DNA of 64,000 bases from contig NZ_JAPFCC010000001.1 in NCBI RefSeq assembly GCF_025562715.2, positions 6,100,001-6,164,000 on the forward strand, given 5' to 3'. The position numbers and the translations under genes are program-made. The notes beneath the pieces are model-generated. The model worked only from the letters and a program-made list of their open reading frames with translations. It was not told where the DNA came from and made no database searches. Numbering within the stretch: the first letter of the stretch is position 1; every line of letters starts with the position of its first letter. The stretch comes from Endozoicomonas gorgoniicola. Its GTDB lineage: Bacteria > Pseudomonadota > Gammaproteobacteria > Pseudomonadales > Endozoicomonadaceae. Below, piece by piece: positions 51,608 to 59,934 of the stretch.

Positions 51608-52807
51608 ATGATTGATACCGGTGGTGTACATTTCACTCAGCACCCTGGTCCCACCAAGCAACTTGAAGGCGGTAAAAGCCCTCAGGGACTTCAGGGCAAG
51701 CTGCAGGGTGAAGGACTGGTTGCCACCTCTAATGCTGCATCCAAATTTGCTGATGCTGCAGAGGAAATGTCATTCATTGCAGGACAATTTAAAAACAAAA
51801 CGTCTGATAAGCGTAAATTCAAGACAGGTAGCGGGCTATCTGCTTCTATCCTCGAACGCATCAAAAAAATCCAGACCATTCAGGGTGTACAGGGCGTCAA
51901 AGACCTTCTTAATAACTTTCAGACTCAAAAAAATCTTACCAACCAGCAAATTCGTGAAAAGCTGGAAGAGTTTTCGGATGATCCTGTTGATCAGTTCACT
52001 GCCCTGGATATTGCGGCTGATTACTTTGAACAGCTGGGTGACAAACAAAAAGCGGATCAGTTACGGGGAGTCAGGGATGATATCAGGGCTGAGCATAAGT
52101 CACTGATCACTGCTGCGGCTAACATCTCGGAAGATGCTGCTGAATTTTCTCATTTTGGTGATGTGCGGGGTATTCGGGAAGCCTACGACAGCAATGTTCA
52201 GTCTTATGTTCGTGACGACCAGTCGCTGGAAAAACTGCACCAGTTCCTTACTGAAAACTATGGTACTGACGATATTGAAGAAGCCATTCTTATGCAATTG
52301 AAGTTGCTTTCATCTGAAATGGCCTCCATGGAACCATCAGCACCTCCTGAACATCTCGATGCCATTGTCAAAGATCTGAGTAAGTTGAAACAGCTGGTGG
52401 CTATTCACGATAGCTGTATTGAAACAGAAGAACAGCTGGTAAGAACGTATCCGGAAACGGAACTGAATGAAGATGTTCTGATGCGGCAATTGCTCAACCT
52501 GGTTCAACAGCAATGGGTGACTGAGGCAGACTTTGAAAAGATACCCGATGCCATGAATGTTCAGCAGCTTGACGCACAGATATTTACGCTGACGAAAGTG
52601 GTTGCCATGGTCAGAATGATTCCGGAAGAAGTCTTTGCTAATGACGATACCAAACAAGCCATTATCTCCGCTGCCTCTGAGGGGCTGGACTCGAAGATTG
52701 AGATGGAGGCTACAGAGGATATAGCAAACAGTCAGAAAGAAGCAGAGAGCTTTATTTCCGAAATTGCAATTGACTTGTCGTCTGTTAAAAGACGTCATGA
52801 AGACTAG
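51608..52807 (+). CDS. sctW: T3SS gatekeeper protein SctW (YopN/SepL/HrpJ-like)
   Basis: A 399-residue helical protein matching the SctW gatekeeper layout. A disordered N-terminus with a chaperone-binding segment is followed by helical repeats with the HrpJ-type start (EEMSFIAGQFKNKTSDKRK, about 53-71), a middle X-bundle, and a C-terminal TyeA-like part (about 290-370, LLNLVQQQWVTEADFEKI). SctW controls the order of secretion, translocators before effectors. An AAGGAA ribosome site precedes the ATG. The next gene is a class I chaperone, a common partner. No membrane segments; the GFSxxQ module is not present here. Confidence 0.82.
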   Translation: MIDTGGVHFTQHPGPTKQLEGGKSPQGLQGKLQGEGLVATSNAASKFADAAEEMSFIAGQFKNKTSDKRKFKTGSGLSASILERIKKIQTIQGVQGVKDLLNNFQTQKNLTNQQIREKLEEFSDDPVDQFTALDIAADYFEQLGDKQKADQLRGVRDDIRAEHKSLITAAANISEDAAEFSHFGDVRGIREAYDSNVQSYVRDDQSLEKLHQFLTENYGTDDIEEAILMQLKLLSSEMASMEPSAPPEHLDAIVKDLSKLKQLVAIHDSCIETEEQLVRTYPETELNEDVLMRQLLNLVQQQWVTEADFEKIPDAMNVQQLDAQIFTLTKVVAMVRMIPEEVFANDDTKQAIISAASEGLDSKIEMEATEDIANSQKEAESFISEIAIDLSSVKRRHED

Positions 52808-52910
52808 CCCCCATACAAAAGGTCAGGGAAGGATGAGGGTGCATCGTGAATCCCGCTGGGTTCAGGTGTGCTAGAAAAGCTAATTAAAGACAGTTTGGGA
52901 TAACGATGCT

Positions 52911-53285
52911 ATGGACTGGCGAGATGACGTAATTGCCGATATTGGCAAAGGAATGGGAATTGACAATCTCAGCTTTGGCGAGAGTGGTGTACTCAGTCTT
53001 GATTTTGAGCATCGCGGGGAACTGTATCTTGAACAGCAGGAAGAGGGTGTATTGATGTATCTGGTGCGCTCTATCCCGGTTCATGACAGCCTTGGGCTAC
53101 TGGTTGGAGCCTTAAAAGAATGTCATTACACGAAAGCGTCGAAGTTTCCAATGCAGGTGGGCTTAAAAGGTGATGAAGAGCTTTTGCTGTTTATCTATCT
53201 GGCTAATGAGGAGTTTTCCAGACCTAATATTGAAACGACTATCGATACACTAACCCAGCAATTTGAAAAAATTGGGAGTGTCTGA
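52911..53285 (+). CDS. T3SS class I chaperone (CesT/SycN-like)
   Basis: A 124-residue acidic protein with the alternating helix-strand layout of CesT-family dimers: helix (VIADIGKGMG), strands (VLSLDFEHRGELYLEQQEEG), helix, strand pair (FPMQVGLKGDEELLLFIYL), and a C-terminal helix (TTIDTLTQQFEKIG). The family binds the N-terminal part of an effector or of the gatekeeper. Its place directly after sctW suggests it serves SctW, like SycN/YscB for YopN. It sits 103 bases after sctW with no hairpin between. Confidence 0.78.
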   Translation: MDWRDDVIADIGKGMGIDNLSFGESGVLSLDFEHRGELYLEQQEEGVLMYLVRSIPVHDSLGLLVGALKECHYTKASKFPMQVGLKGDEELLLFIYLANEEFSRPNIETTIDTLTQQFEKIGSV

Positions 53286-53361
53286 ATTGAAGCTGGTGGT
53301 CTGGTCACTGACTGGAATCACCTGAACGGGAAGTACTACCGCGACTCAAGAGGTCCAGAAA

Positions 53362-53802
53362 ATGGCCGAAAATATTACCAACTCCAGTCAGCTGGCTGAA
53401 AAGGCTCTGGAATCCCTGGAACCGGCAGCATCTCCCGATCAGGCCGATGCTTCAGCAGCAGAAAAGTTTGGAGAACTGCTCTCACAAAACCCGGGAAAAA
53501 ATGCTAACGGACAAAATGTTCTGGCAGAAGGTGTTGAACAAACACCTCCGGTTGATGGGGATGCATTAACTCTGGGGGATAAAATCCTTCGGGGTATGCA
53601 GGGCTTAAGAGACCATGTTGAGGCAGGAAGGGCTGATGTCCAGAGTGCCATGACACCACCCCAGGAAGGTGAGGTCATGAATATGCAGCAGATGTTTAAG
53701 ACTCAGATGGCGATGACCAACCTGATGGTGACTGAGGATTACATCGGTAAAATCGTCAGTAAGAGTACTCAAACGTTCGATACGCTGTTGAAGAACCAGT
53801 AA
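53362..53802 (+). CDS. sctI: T3SS inner rod protein SctI
   Basis: A 146-residue protein of the YscI/PrgJ family, which forms the rod adaptor below the needle in the export channel. The N-terminal half is disordered. The conserved part is the C-terminal helix pair: MNMQQMFKTQMAMTNLMVTE and IGKIVSKSTQTFDTLLKNQ, with the helical polymerisation end typical of rod and needle subunits. It directly precedes sctJ, the usual order in ysc-type operons. It is separated from sctJ by 102 bases containing a 14-bp triple tandem repeat. Confidence 0.87.
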   Translation: MAENITNSSQLAEKALESLEPAASPDQADASAAEKFGELLSQNPGKNANGQNVLAEGVEQTPPVDGDALTLGDKILRGMQGLRDHVEAGRADVQSAMTPPQEGEVMNMQQMFKTQMAMTNLMVTEDYIGKIVSKSTQTFDTLLKNQ

Positions 53803-53828
53803 GCATTCCGCACTGGTTTGAAGGCTGT

Positions 53829-53870
53829 AGTGTAAAAACGACAGCGTAAAAACGACAGTGTAAAAGCAAT
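53829..53870 (+). repeat. 14-bp tandem repeat, three copies, between sctI and sctJ
   Basis: Units at 53829-53842, 53843-53856 and 53857-53870 share AGYGTAAAARCRAY; the first two differ at one base, the third is more divergent. It is noncoding, ends 34 bases before the sctJ start, and may affect leader structure. Confidence 0.8.
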
Positions 53871-53904
53871 AGTTGGAACATTGTAACCCGCAGGTTGCTC
53901 CCTG

Positions 53905-54660
53905 ATGAAATACAACTTACAACGCAGGCTCAGAATACTGAGCGTCATTTCTTTCAGTTTACTGCTTGCGGCTTGTAAGGTTGAACTCTATTCCGGTCTC
54001 AGTGAGAAAGAAGGCAATGAAATGCTGGCTATTTTGCTTGATGGTGGGATAGCTGCAGAGAAAACACTCGACAAGGACAAACAGGTTACGCTGATGGTTG
54101 GATCGGATGAAGTATCCCATTCCATCAAACTCCTCAAGAGCCTGGGTTACCCTAAAGTAAAGTACTCCTCTATTGGTGATATTTTCCCCAAAGACGGCCT
54201 GATCTCTTCGCCGACAGAGGAACGGGCTCGTTACACTTACTCAATGTCTCAGGAACTGTCATCCACCCTGTCGATGATTGATGGAGTGATTACAGCTCGT
54301 GTTCATGTGGTATTGCCACAGGAACAGGACACCCTGAGCGATGTAAACTATCCGTCTTCAGCGTCAGTTTTCATAAAATATACACCAGAACTGGAACTGG
54401 CTGGTTTTATACCTAAAGTGAAAACGCTGGTTTCAAACAGTATTGAAGGTTTGTCTCTGGACAAAATTACCGTTTCCCTGTTCCCGGCCACTCGTATCAA
54501 TCAGGACAATCTGCTGGCTCCCGACAAAACCGGCTCAAATTTCACAATGATTATTTTTATCCTGCTTGGGCTGGTCGTTCTTATTCTGGGGGGGACCGGT
54601 GGTGCTTACTGGTGGTTTTATATGCGGACTCCGGCTAATTCCGGAGGTAGGGCTAAATGA
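53905..54660 (+). CDS. sctJ: T3SS inner-membrane ring lipoprotein SctJ
   Basis: A 251-residue lipoprotein of the YscJ/PrgK/FliF family, which forms the inner ring of the basal body. The signal ends in LLLAAC with the acylated Cys24. Periplasmic ring-building domains follow (EKEGNEMLAILLDGGIAAEK at about 34-53; SSPTEERARYTYSMSQELS; VRVHVVLP-like ARVHVVLPQ). One C-terminal membrane helix spans about 212-238 (FTMIIFILLGLVVLILGG), as usual in SctJ. It overlaps sctK by 4 bases. Confidence 0.95.
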   Translation: MKYNLQRRLRILSVISFSLLLAACKVELYSGLSEKEGNEMLAILLDGGIAAEKTLDKDKQVTLMVGSDEVSHSIKLLKSLGYPKVKYSSIGDIFPKDGLISSPTEERARYTYSMSQELSSTLSMIDGVITARVHVVLPQEQDTLSDVNYPSSASVFIKYTPELELAGFIPKVKTLVSNSIEGLSLDKITVSLFPATRINQDNLLAPDKTGSNFTMIIFILLGLVVLILGGTGGAYWWFYMRTPANSGGRAK

Positions 54661-55352
54661 ATGCCTCTCACCCGCTTATTGATGGTCGACAGAGTCTGGA
54701 TCTGTTTCAGCGGGTGGCTGAGTTCAACCTCTATCTTATCCGGTATATCGACTCGACCTGGCTGAAAACGGTAAAACTGTCGCCTTTAGTGTCACAGCTG
54801 CGAAAAGCGGGGAATGCCGATTTCCACCTTTCCCATTACCTTCTGACCCAGTTCTCCCTGCACGAAGATTATGATTACGATTTTGAGGAGCCTGCTAAAC
54901 GAATTGTACTGGCAAAGACAGATTTGCTTTTAGAAACGGCTATTTATATCGGCATTATTCTCAACGAAGATGTTATTCGAAATGCTGTTCGCCGGGATGA
55001 ACGGGTAGCTCTGGAACGATGCCTGGGGACTGACGCCTATCGGTTTGCGGTTAAAAAAGCCCAATTTGTCAGCCGTGCTGCCAGCAAACAGGGGCCAAGC
55101 CTGTTGATTGACTGGAATCATCTGCAACGCTTCAAACAGTATCTGCAAACCAGTGGGTTACAGGTCATTGGCAAGGCTTTTTCACCGGCACCGCTCTCTT
55201 TCAAAAAGCGTCTGGAGCTAAAGCTACCCCAGTCATGCAAAGACACATTGACGAATACCAAAACAGTGAATCTGTCTGAAACCGACTGTGTGAATTTACT
55301 GGTCAAGACTTACAGGGAGGTGGATAAAGAATGGCGTCTCCTATTGTCCTGA
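54657..55352 (+). CDS. sctK: T3SS sorting-platform protein SctK
   Basis: A 231-residue cytoplasmic protein of the YscK/PscK/OrgA-like family that connects the inner ring to the sorting platform. The sequence is helical and poorly conserved; supporting elements are the N-terminal FNLYLIRYIDSTWL, the central RIVLAKTDLLLETAIYIGI and the VRRDERVALERCLG segment. Identification is strengthened by position: sctJ-sctK-sctL is the standard order, with 4-base overlap at the start and 22-base overlap with sctL. Confidence 0.82.
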   Translation: MNASHPLIDGRQSLDLFQRVAEFNLYLIRYIDSTWLKTVKLSPLVSQLRKAGNADFHLSHYLLTQFSLHEDYDYDFEEPAKRIVLAKTDLLLETAIYIGIILNEDVIRNAVRRDERVALERCLGTDAYRFAVKKAQFVSRAASKQGPSLLIDWNHLQRFKQYLQTSGLQVIGKAFSPAPLSFKKRLELKLPQSCKDTLTNTKTVNLSETDCVNLLVKTYREVDKEWRLLLS

Positions 55353-55993
55353 CAGATGGAATGCTGCATATAGATCCGGCAGCCAGGCTTTTAAAAGCCA
55401 CGGACTATGCTCGCTATCTGGAAGCAAAAGATATTATCCAGTCGGCTGAGCAAAGAGCGGAGCAGATTGTTGAAGCCGCCAAAGCCGCCTATGAACAGGA
55501 AAAGCAAAAAGGCTATGAAGACGGTGTGGCTGAAAGCAGGATCGACCAGGCTGACCAGATGCTGAAGGTCGTCAGTCGCACGATTAACTATCTTGCGGAA
55601 GTGGAAGCAGCACTGGCCGAGATCCTTATGTCCGGAGTGAAAAAGATCATTGGTGAATTTGACCAGGAAGAACTGGCTGTTAACCTGGTTCGCAACGCCC
55701 TGCAGCATGTCCGGAATGAAAAACAGGTAACTATTCGCATTCCTCCCAGCCAGTTCAAGATGGTCAAGGCTAAAGTAAACGACATTCTTGCTGAATATAA
55801 AGGCGTTGGCTTTATTGACCTTGTAGCCGACCAGCGTCTTTCAACCGGTGACTGTATTATGGAGAGTGAAATCGGTGTCGTTGACGCCAGTGTTGACTTG
55901 CAGATTGCTGCACTGCAAAAGCGCTTTGAGAAAATCCATAGCTCTGCCGTTAAGAGTATCAGTAATGACGATAGCCTTTTGGGGCGTGATTGA
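55331..55993 (+). CDS. sctL: T3SS ATPase-stalk protein SctL
   Basis: A 220-residue protein of the YscL/FliH family, the stator and negative regulator of the SctN ATPase. A long charged coiled coil (about 35-80, SAEQRAEQIVEAAKAAYEQE) precedes the FliH-like C-terminal domain (LAVNLVRNALQHVRNEKQVTI to …VDASVDLQIAALQ). GAGG lies 11-14 bases before the ATG, inside sctK. It is the last T3SS gene here: 550 noncoding bases separate it from frdA. The ATPase it would bind is not in this window. Confidence 0.9.
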   Translation: MASPIVLTDGMLHIDPAARLLKATDYARYLEAKDIIQSAEQRAEQIVEAAKAAYEQEKQKGYEDGVAESRIDQADQMLKVVSRTINYLAEVEAALAEILMSGVKKIIGEFDQEELAVNLVRNALQHVRNEKQVTIRIPPSQFKMVKAKVNDILAEYKGVGFIDLVADQRLSTGDCIMESEIGVVDASVDLQIAALQKRFEKIHSSAVKSISNDDSLLGRD

Positions 55994-56543
55994 AACTGTT
56001 AATGCTGTTGCACTTGTTACGAGCTTCTATTGACGCCTCTGTTCATGTTATTGCGCCTCTGAATGACTTCGTTCCTGCCCTGGTTTTACGTCAAATACGG
56101 ACTTAATTGAGGGATTTCGTGATTGTATTTTCCCTAACAAATCTCTACATTTCGCTAACAAATTAATTATTGACAGTATGTATAAATCAAGATCATCACT
56201 AGTGGAAAAACGAGGTTGTTATCGCAGCTATAATGGTGATCTGTTTATTGCAGTTTCCGTAAAACTTCAGTGTCCCAAGTTGAAGTATTCAACCATAACT
56301 AAATACTGTCAGTTTGGCTAATGGCATTCAGTATTCTGTTTTGCACCTGGCACCAAACGTCAGGAAGGCTGTTTGCATTATGAGCCTGGTTAATTTCCCA
56401 AAAAGCCTGAACGGTAATAGTGGTTGTAAACAGCCGTTATCCTCATTCAGGTTTTATTCTTTTCCAGCAGTTTTCAATAAACCCGTCCGGAACCAGAATC
56501 GCTTGCGATTCGGGTACGCCGGACTCTCACAGAGGTTGGCATA
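55994..56543. promoter_or_regulatory. 550-base region between the T3SS cluster and frdA
   Basis: No convincing gene. Contents: an AT-rich stretch with AATTAATTATTGAC at 56161-56174 (repeated at 62566-62579), a TATAAT at 56229-56234 that could be a -10 element, nested dyads around 56408-56452 (CCTGAA…TTCAGG and AACGG…CCGTT), and a strong hairpin at 56486-56525 just before the frdA ribosome site. Fumarate reductase genes are often under FNR, but no clear TTGAT-N4-ATCAA site was found. Confidence 0.5.
56486..56525 (+). promoter_or_regulatory. Stem-loop in the frdA 5' leader
   Basis: GTCCGG (56486-56491) pairs with CCGGAC (56520-56525), ACC with GGT, and GAATCGC (56497-56503) with GCGATTC (56506-56512): 16 pairs with small interruptions. 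It ends 18 bases before the ATG, next to GAGG at 56533-56536, so it could influence ribosome access. Confidence 0.6.
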
Positions 56544-58340
56544 ATGCAGGTCATTAAGGCCGATGTAGTTATCGTAGGTGCTGGCGGTGCCGGTCTGCGA
56601 GCTGCCATTGCAGTAGCGGAAAAAGATCCGGGTCTGAAAGTGGCTCTGATCTCCAAGGTTTACCCAATGCGAAGTCACACTGTGGCTGCAGAAGGTGGAT
56701 CGGCTGGCGTAGTCCAGGATCACGACTCTTTTGAAAACCACTTCGTTGATACAGTTTCCGGTGGTGACTGGTTGTGTGACCAGGACGTGGTTGACTATTT
56801 CGTGCAAAACTCTACGGACGAAATGATTCGTCTGGAGCACTGGGGTTGCCCATGGTCCCGTAAGGCTGACGGTGACGTAAACGTCCGTGCTTTCGGTGGC
56901 ATGAAAATCGAGCGTACCTGGTTTGCAGCGGACAAATCCGGCTTCCACATGCTGCACACTCTGTACCAGACCTCTACTCAGTTCCCATCTATTGAGCGTT
57001 ACGACGAATACTTCGCCACTGACCTGATTATGGAAGATGGCCGTGCCCAGGGTGTCACTGCGATTGAAGTAAAAACAGGTGAGCCCAAGGTATTTTTGGC
57101 TAAGTCCGTTGTTTTAGCTACCGGTGGTTCCGGTCGTGTATTCCGCTTTAACACCAACGGTGCAATTGTTACCGGCGATGGTCACGGTATGGCTCTGCGT
57201 GCTGGCGCACCTCTGCGTGATATGGAATTTGTTCAGTACCACCCAACCGGTTTGCCAGGCTCTGGCGTACTGATGACCGAAGGGTGTCGCGGTGAGGGTG
57301 GTATCCTGCTGAACAAGGACGGCTACCGCTACCTGCAGGACTACGGTCTGGGGCCTGAAACGCCGGTTGGTCAGCCCAAAAACAAATACATGGAACTGGG
57401 CCCCCGTGACAAGCTGTCCCAGGCATTCTGGCAGGAGCAGCGCAAGGGCCGCACCGTTAAAACCCCGCTGGGTGACGCGGTGATGCTGGACCTGACCCAT
57501 CTGGGTGAGAAAAAACTGATGGATCGTCTGCCGCTGATCTGTTCCCTGGCCAAGAACTACGTGGGTGTTGACCCTGTCAAGTCACCCGTACCTGTTCGTC
57601 CGGCTGTCCACTACACTATGGGTGGTATCCGTACCGACATCACCACGGCAAGCGATATTCCGGGCCTGTTCGCTGCTGGCGAGTGTGCTTCTGTAGGTAT
57701 GCACGGCGCTAACCGCCTGGGCTCCAACTCTCTGGCTGAAACCGTTGTATTTGGTAAGGTGGCCGGTGACTACGCGGCTGATTTTGCCAAACAGGCTACT
57801 ATGTCTGACGAGAAGAAGCTGCTGGATCAGGCTCGTGGACATCTGGACAACATTGAGTCCCTGCGTAATGCCAACGGTACTGAGAAGCTGTCTCACATCC
57901 GTAAGGAAATGGTTCAGACCATGGAAAAATGCTTCGGCATCTATCGTCTTGGTGACGAGATGCAGGAAGGCGTTGACAAGATGGCTGAACTGCGCGAACG
58001 CTTCAAGAACGTCAAGATCGAAGATAAGAGCAAGGTGTTTAACACCGAACTGCTGCAAGCCTTCGAACTGAAAAGCTCCCTGGCGGTTGCACAATGCATC
58101 GCTGTAGGCGGTGTAAACCGGAAGGAATCCCGTGGTGCGCACGTGCGTCTTGATGATTTTGATACTCGTGACGATGAGAACTTCCTGAAGCACACCCTGA
58201 CTTACTTCAATGGCGATGCTGAGCCACGCCTGGATTATCAGGAAGTGAATATCACCCGCTATCAGCCACAAGAGCGTGTTTATGGCGCTGCGGCTGAAAA
58301 GGGCGCGGCTGAGAAAAGCGCTGCGGGTAAAGAGAAGTAA
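56544..58340 (+). CDS. frdA: Fumarate reductase flavoprotein subunit
   Basis: A 598-residue FAD subunit of quinol:fumarate reductase. The dinucleotide loop GAGGAG is at 12-17, and the covalent FAD-linking His45 lies in MRSHTVAAEGG, at the same position as in E. coli FrdA. HPTGLPGSG, the catalytic HYTMGGI region and KESRGAH follow. The opening and the HDSFENHFVDTVSGGDWLCDQ region resemble FrdA more than SdhA. The last 17 residues form an Ala/Lys/Glu-rich tail, similar to that of E. coli FrdA. It is the first gene of frdABCD. Confidence 0.95.
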   Translation: MQVIKADVVIVGAGGAGLRAAIAVAEKDPGLKVALISKVYPMRSHTVAAEGGSAGVVQDHDSFENHFVDTVSGGDWLCDQDVVDYFVQNSTDEMIRLEHWGCPWSRKADGDVNVRAFGGMKIERTWFAADKSGFHMLHTLYQTSTQFPSIERYDEYFATDLIMEDGRAQGVTAIEVKTGEPKVFLAKSVVLATGGSGRVFRFNTNGAIVTGDGHGMALRAGAPLRDMEFVQYHPTGLPGSGVLMTEGCRGEGGILLNKDGYRYLQDYGLGPETPVGQPKNKYMELGPRDKLSQAFWQEQRKGRTVKTPLGDAVMLDLTHLGEKKLMDRLPLICSLAKNYVGVDPVKSPVPVRPAVHYTMGGIRTDITTASDIPGLFAAGECASVGMHGANRLGSNSLAETVVFGKVAGDYAADFAKQATMSDEKKLLDQARGHLDNIESLRNANGTEKLSHIRKEMVQTMEKCFGIYRLGDEMQEGVDKMAELRERFKNVKIEDKSKVFNTELLQAFELKSSLAVAQCIAVGGVNRKESRGAHVRLDDFDTRDDENFLKHTLTYFNGDAEPRLDYQEVNITRYQPQERVYGAAAEKGAAEKSAAGKEK

Positions 58341-58353
58341 GGAGTATCGATTA

Positions 58354-59103
58354 ATGAGCAACAAGACGATTACGATCGAGATTCTCCGTTACAATCCGGA
58401 GACCGATGAGAAGCCGGGCTACGGCTCCTTTGAGATTCCTTATATTGAAGCCTGGTCCATGCTGGACGCGCTGGAGTATATCAAGGACGAACTGGACTCT
58501 TCCCTGTCCTACCGCTGGTCCTGCCGTATGGCGGTATGCGGTAGCTGCGGTATGGTCATCAACGGCAGACCAAAGCTGGGTTGTGAAACCTTCCTGCGTG
58601 ACTACTACCCGAACGCTATTAAGGTTGAGCCTCTGGCTAACTTCCCCATCGAGCGTGACCTGGTGGTAGACGCCGAAGACTTTATCAACAAGCTGGAATC
58701 CGTTAAGCCTTACATCATCAATGCGATGGAGAAGCCGGTTGAAGAGGGTGTGAACAAGCAGACACCTGAGCAGCTGGGCCTGTACAAGCAGTTCTCCATG
58801 TGCATCAACTGTATGCTGTGTTACTCCGCCTGTCCGCAGATGGGTCTGAACCCTCTGTTCACCGGCCCTGCGGTTATCGCTCTGGGACACCGTTACAACC
58901 TGGACTCCCGTGACGAAGGTTACGACCAGCGTACTGAAGTGATACAGGGCAAGAATGGTGTCTGGTCCTGTACTTTTGTTGGTTACTGTTCAGAGGTTTG
59001 CCCGAAGAACGTTGACCCGGCTGCTGCTATCAACCAGAACAAGCTGCAAGGATCCCAGGACTGGGCTCTGTCCTTCCTGATGCCACGCAAAGGAGCTAAG
59101 TGA
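58354..59103 (+). CDS. frdB: Fumarate reductase iron-sulfur subunit
   Basis: A 249-residue subunit that carries electrons from quinol to FrdA. The 2Fe-2S ligands Cys57, Cys62, Cys65 and Cys77 match E. coli FrdB with a one-residue shift; CINCMLCYSACP and GYCSEVCPKNVDP hold the 4Fe-4S and 3Fe-4S clusters. The ATG at 58354 follows AAGGAG by about 10 bases; the longer open frame overlapping frdA is not used. Its stop overlaps the frdC start by one base. Confidence 0.96.
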   Translation: MSNKTITIEILRYNPETDEKPGYGSFEIPYIEAWSMLDALEYIKDELDSSLSYRWSCRMAVCGSCGMVINGRPKLGCETFLRDYYPNAIKVEPLANFPIERDLVVDAEDFINKLESVKPYIINAMEKPVEEGVNKQTPEQLGLYKQFSMCINCMLCYSACPQMGLNPLFTGPAVIALGHRYNLDSRDEGYDQRTEVIQGKNGVWSCTFVGYCSEVCPKNVDPAAAINQNKLQGSQDWALSFLMPRKGAK

Positions 59104-59489
59104 TGAGTCGTCGCCCTTATGTACGCCCGATGAAGCGTACCTGGTTTATGGATCACCCGTTCTATCGTAACTACATGGTGCGTGAAGCATCCTGTGTGTT
59201 CGATGCCCTGTACGCGGTTAACCTGTTCTGGGGTATCCTGCAGTTACGCGAAGGCGCTGAAGCATGGAGTAGCTGGTTGGCTTTACAGGCTAACCCGCTG
59301 ATGATTCTGTTTACTGTGGTTACTCTGGGCATGACCCTGTACCACGCAGTGACTTACTTCGACATGACGCCCCGGGTTCTGCCTCAGTTCATTCGCAAGA
59401 AAGTGGCTGACCCTATTGTTAACAAGCTGATGTATGCAGGTCTGGCAGGTATTTCTGTTGTGATCCTGGCTGCAGCGACAATGGTTTAA
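59103..59489 (+). CDS. frdC: Fumarate reductase membrane anchor subunit C
   Basis: About 128 residues with three membrane helices. The family opening RRPYVRPMKRTWFMDHPFY is present, then the first helix (VFDALYAVNLFWGI), the second (NPLMILFTVVTLGMTLYHAVT) and the third (LAGISVVILAAATM). With FrdD it forms the quinol site. This pair of small anchors, without the haem-ligand pattern of SdhC/SdhD, supports fumarate reductase over succinate dehydrogenase. AGGAG precedes ATG 59103. Length is close to E. coli FrdC (131). Confidence 0.95.
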   Translation: MSRRPYVRPMKRTWFMDHPFYRNYMVREASCVFDALYAVNLFWGILQLREGAEAWSSWLALQANPLMILFTVVTLGMTLYHAVTYFDMTPRVLPQFIRKKVADPIVNKLMYAGLAGISVVILAAATMV

Positions 59490-59502
59490 GGGAGTAAATA
59501 AG

Positions 59503-59853
59503 ATGAGTCAGAAACGTCATATTGAACCCCTGCTGTGGAGCCTGTTTGGCGCAGGCGGTACCACCATCGCACTGTTTTTTCCGGCGATGATTCTGGTTAT
59601 TCTGCTGTCTTCTCTGGGTGTGATTCCGGCTGAAGCGCTGTCTTATGAGCGTATGTCCGGTTTCTTCCTGAACAACCTGATTGGTCAGCTGGCTCTGCTG
59701 GCGGTGCTGGTGCCGTCTTACTGGGCTTGTATCCACCGTATCTACCACGGTTCTCATGATCTGGGTATGCACCCTGGTGTTGGTGTGAAGATCCTGTGCT
59801 ACGGCGGTACTCTGGTACTGAGCATTGCTACGGTATTCGCTGTACTGTTCTGA
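59503..59853 (+). CDS. frdD: Fumarate reductase membrane anchor subunit D
   Basis: A 116-residue anchor with three membrane helices: about 12-40 (LLWSLFGAGGTTIALFFPAM), 55-80 and 92-114. The start (RHIEPLLWSLFGAGG) and the HRIYHGSHDLG loop between helices two and three are like E. coli FrdD (119 residues). It follows frdC by 13 bases with a GGGAG ribosome site. The operon ends at the hairpin 59875-59916. Confidence 0.95.
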   Translation: MSQKRHIEPLLWSLFGAGGTTIALFFPAMILVILLSSLGVIPAEALSYERMSGFFLNNLIGQLALLAVLVPSYWACIHRIYHGSHDLGMHPGVGVKILCYGGTLVLSIATVFAVLF

Positions 59854-59874
59854 TACATAGCTGAGTGATACATA

Positions 59875-59916
59875 AAAAAAGGGGAGGCAGACTTTGCAAT
59901 CTGCCTCCCCTTTTTT
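59875..59916. terminator. Bidirectional terminator after frdD
   Basis: GGGGAGGCAGA (59881-59891) pairs with TCTGCCTCCCC (59900-59910), flanked by A7 before and T6 after. The A/T flanks let it act on both strands, ending frdABCD and the convergent gene that stops at 59935. Confidence 0.9.
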
Positions 59917-59934
59917 CTGGTTGAATGAAAACTA

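Noticed and set aside
52100..52798. Minus-strand frames opposite sctW
   Set aside because: Antisense shadows without start signals; sctW on the plus strand explains the region.
56161..56190. TTGACA at 56170-56175 as a complete frdA promoter
   Set aside because: No -10-like hexamer lies 16-18 bases downstream; the nearby TATAAA is only 5 bases away.
56544..59853. Succinate dehydrogenase instead of fumarate reductase
   Set aside because: Gene order A-B-C-D with the anchors last, the RRPYVRPMKRTWF start of subunit C and the overall similarity to E. coli FrdA point to frdABCD; sdh operons begin with the anchor genes.
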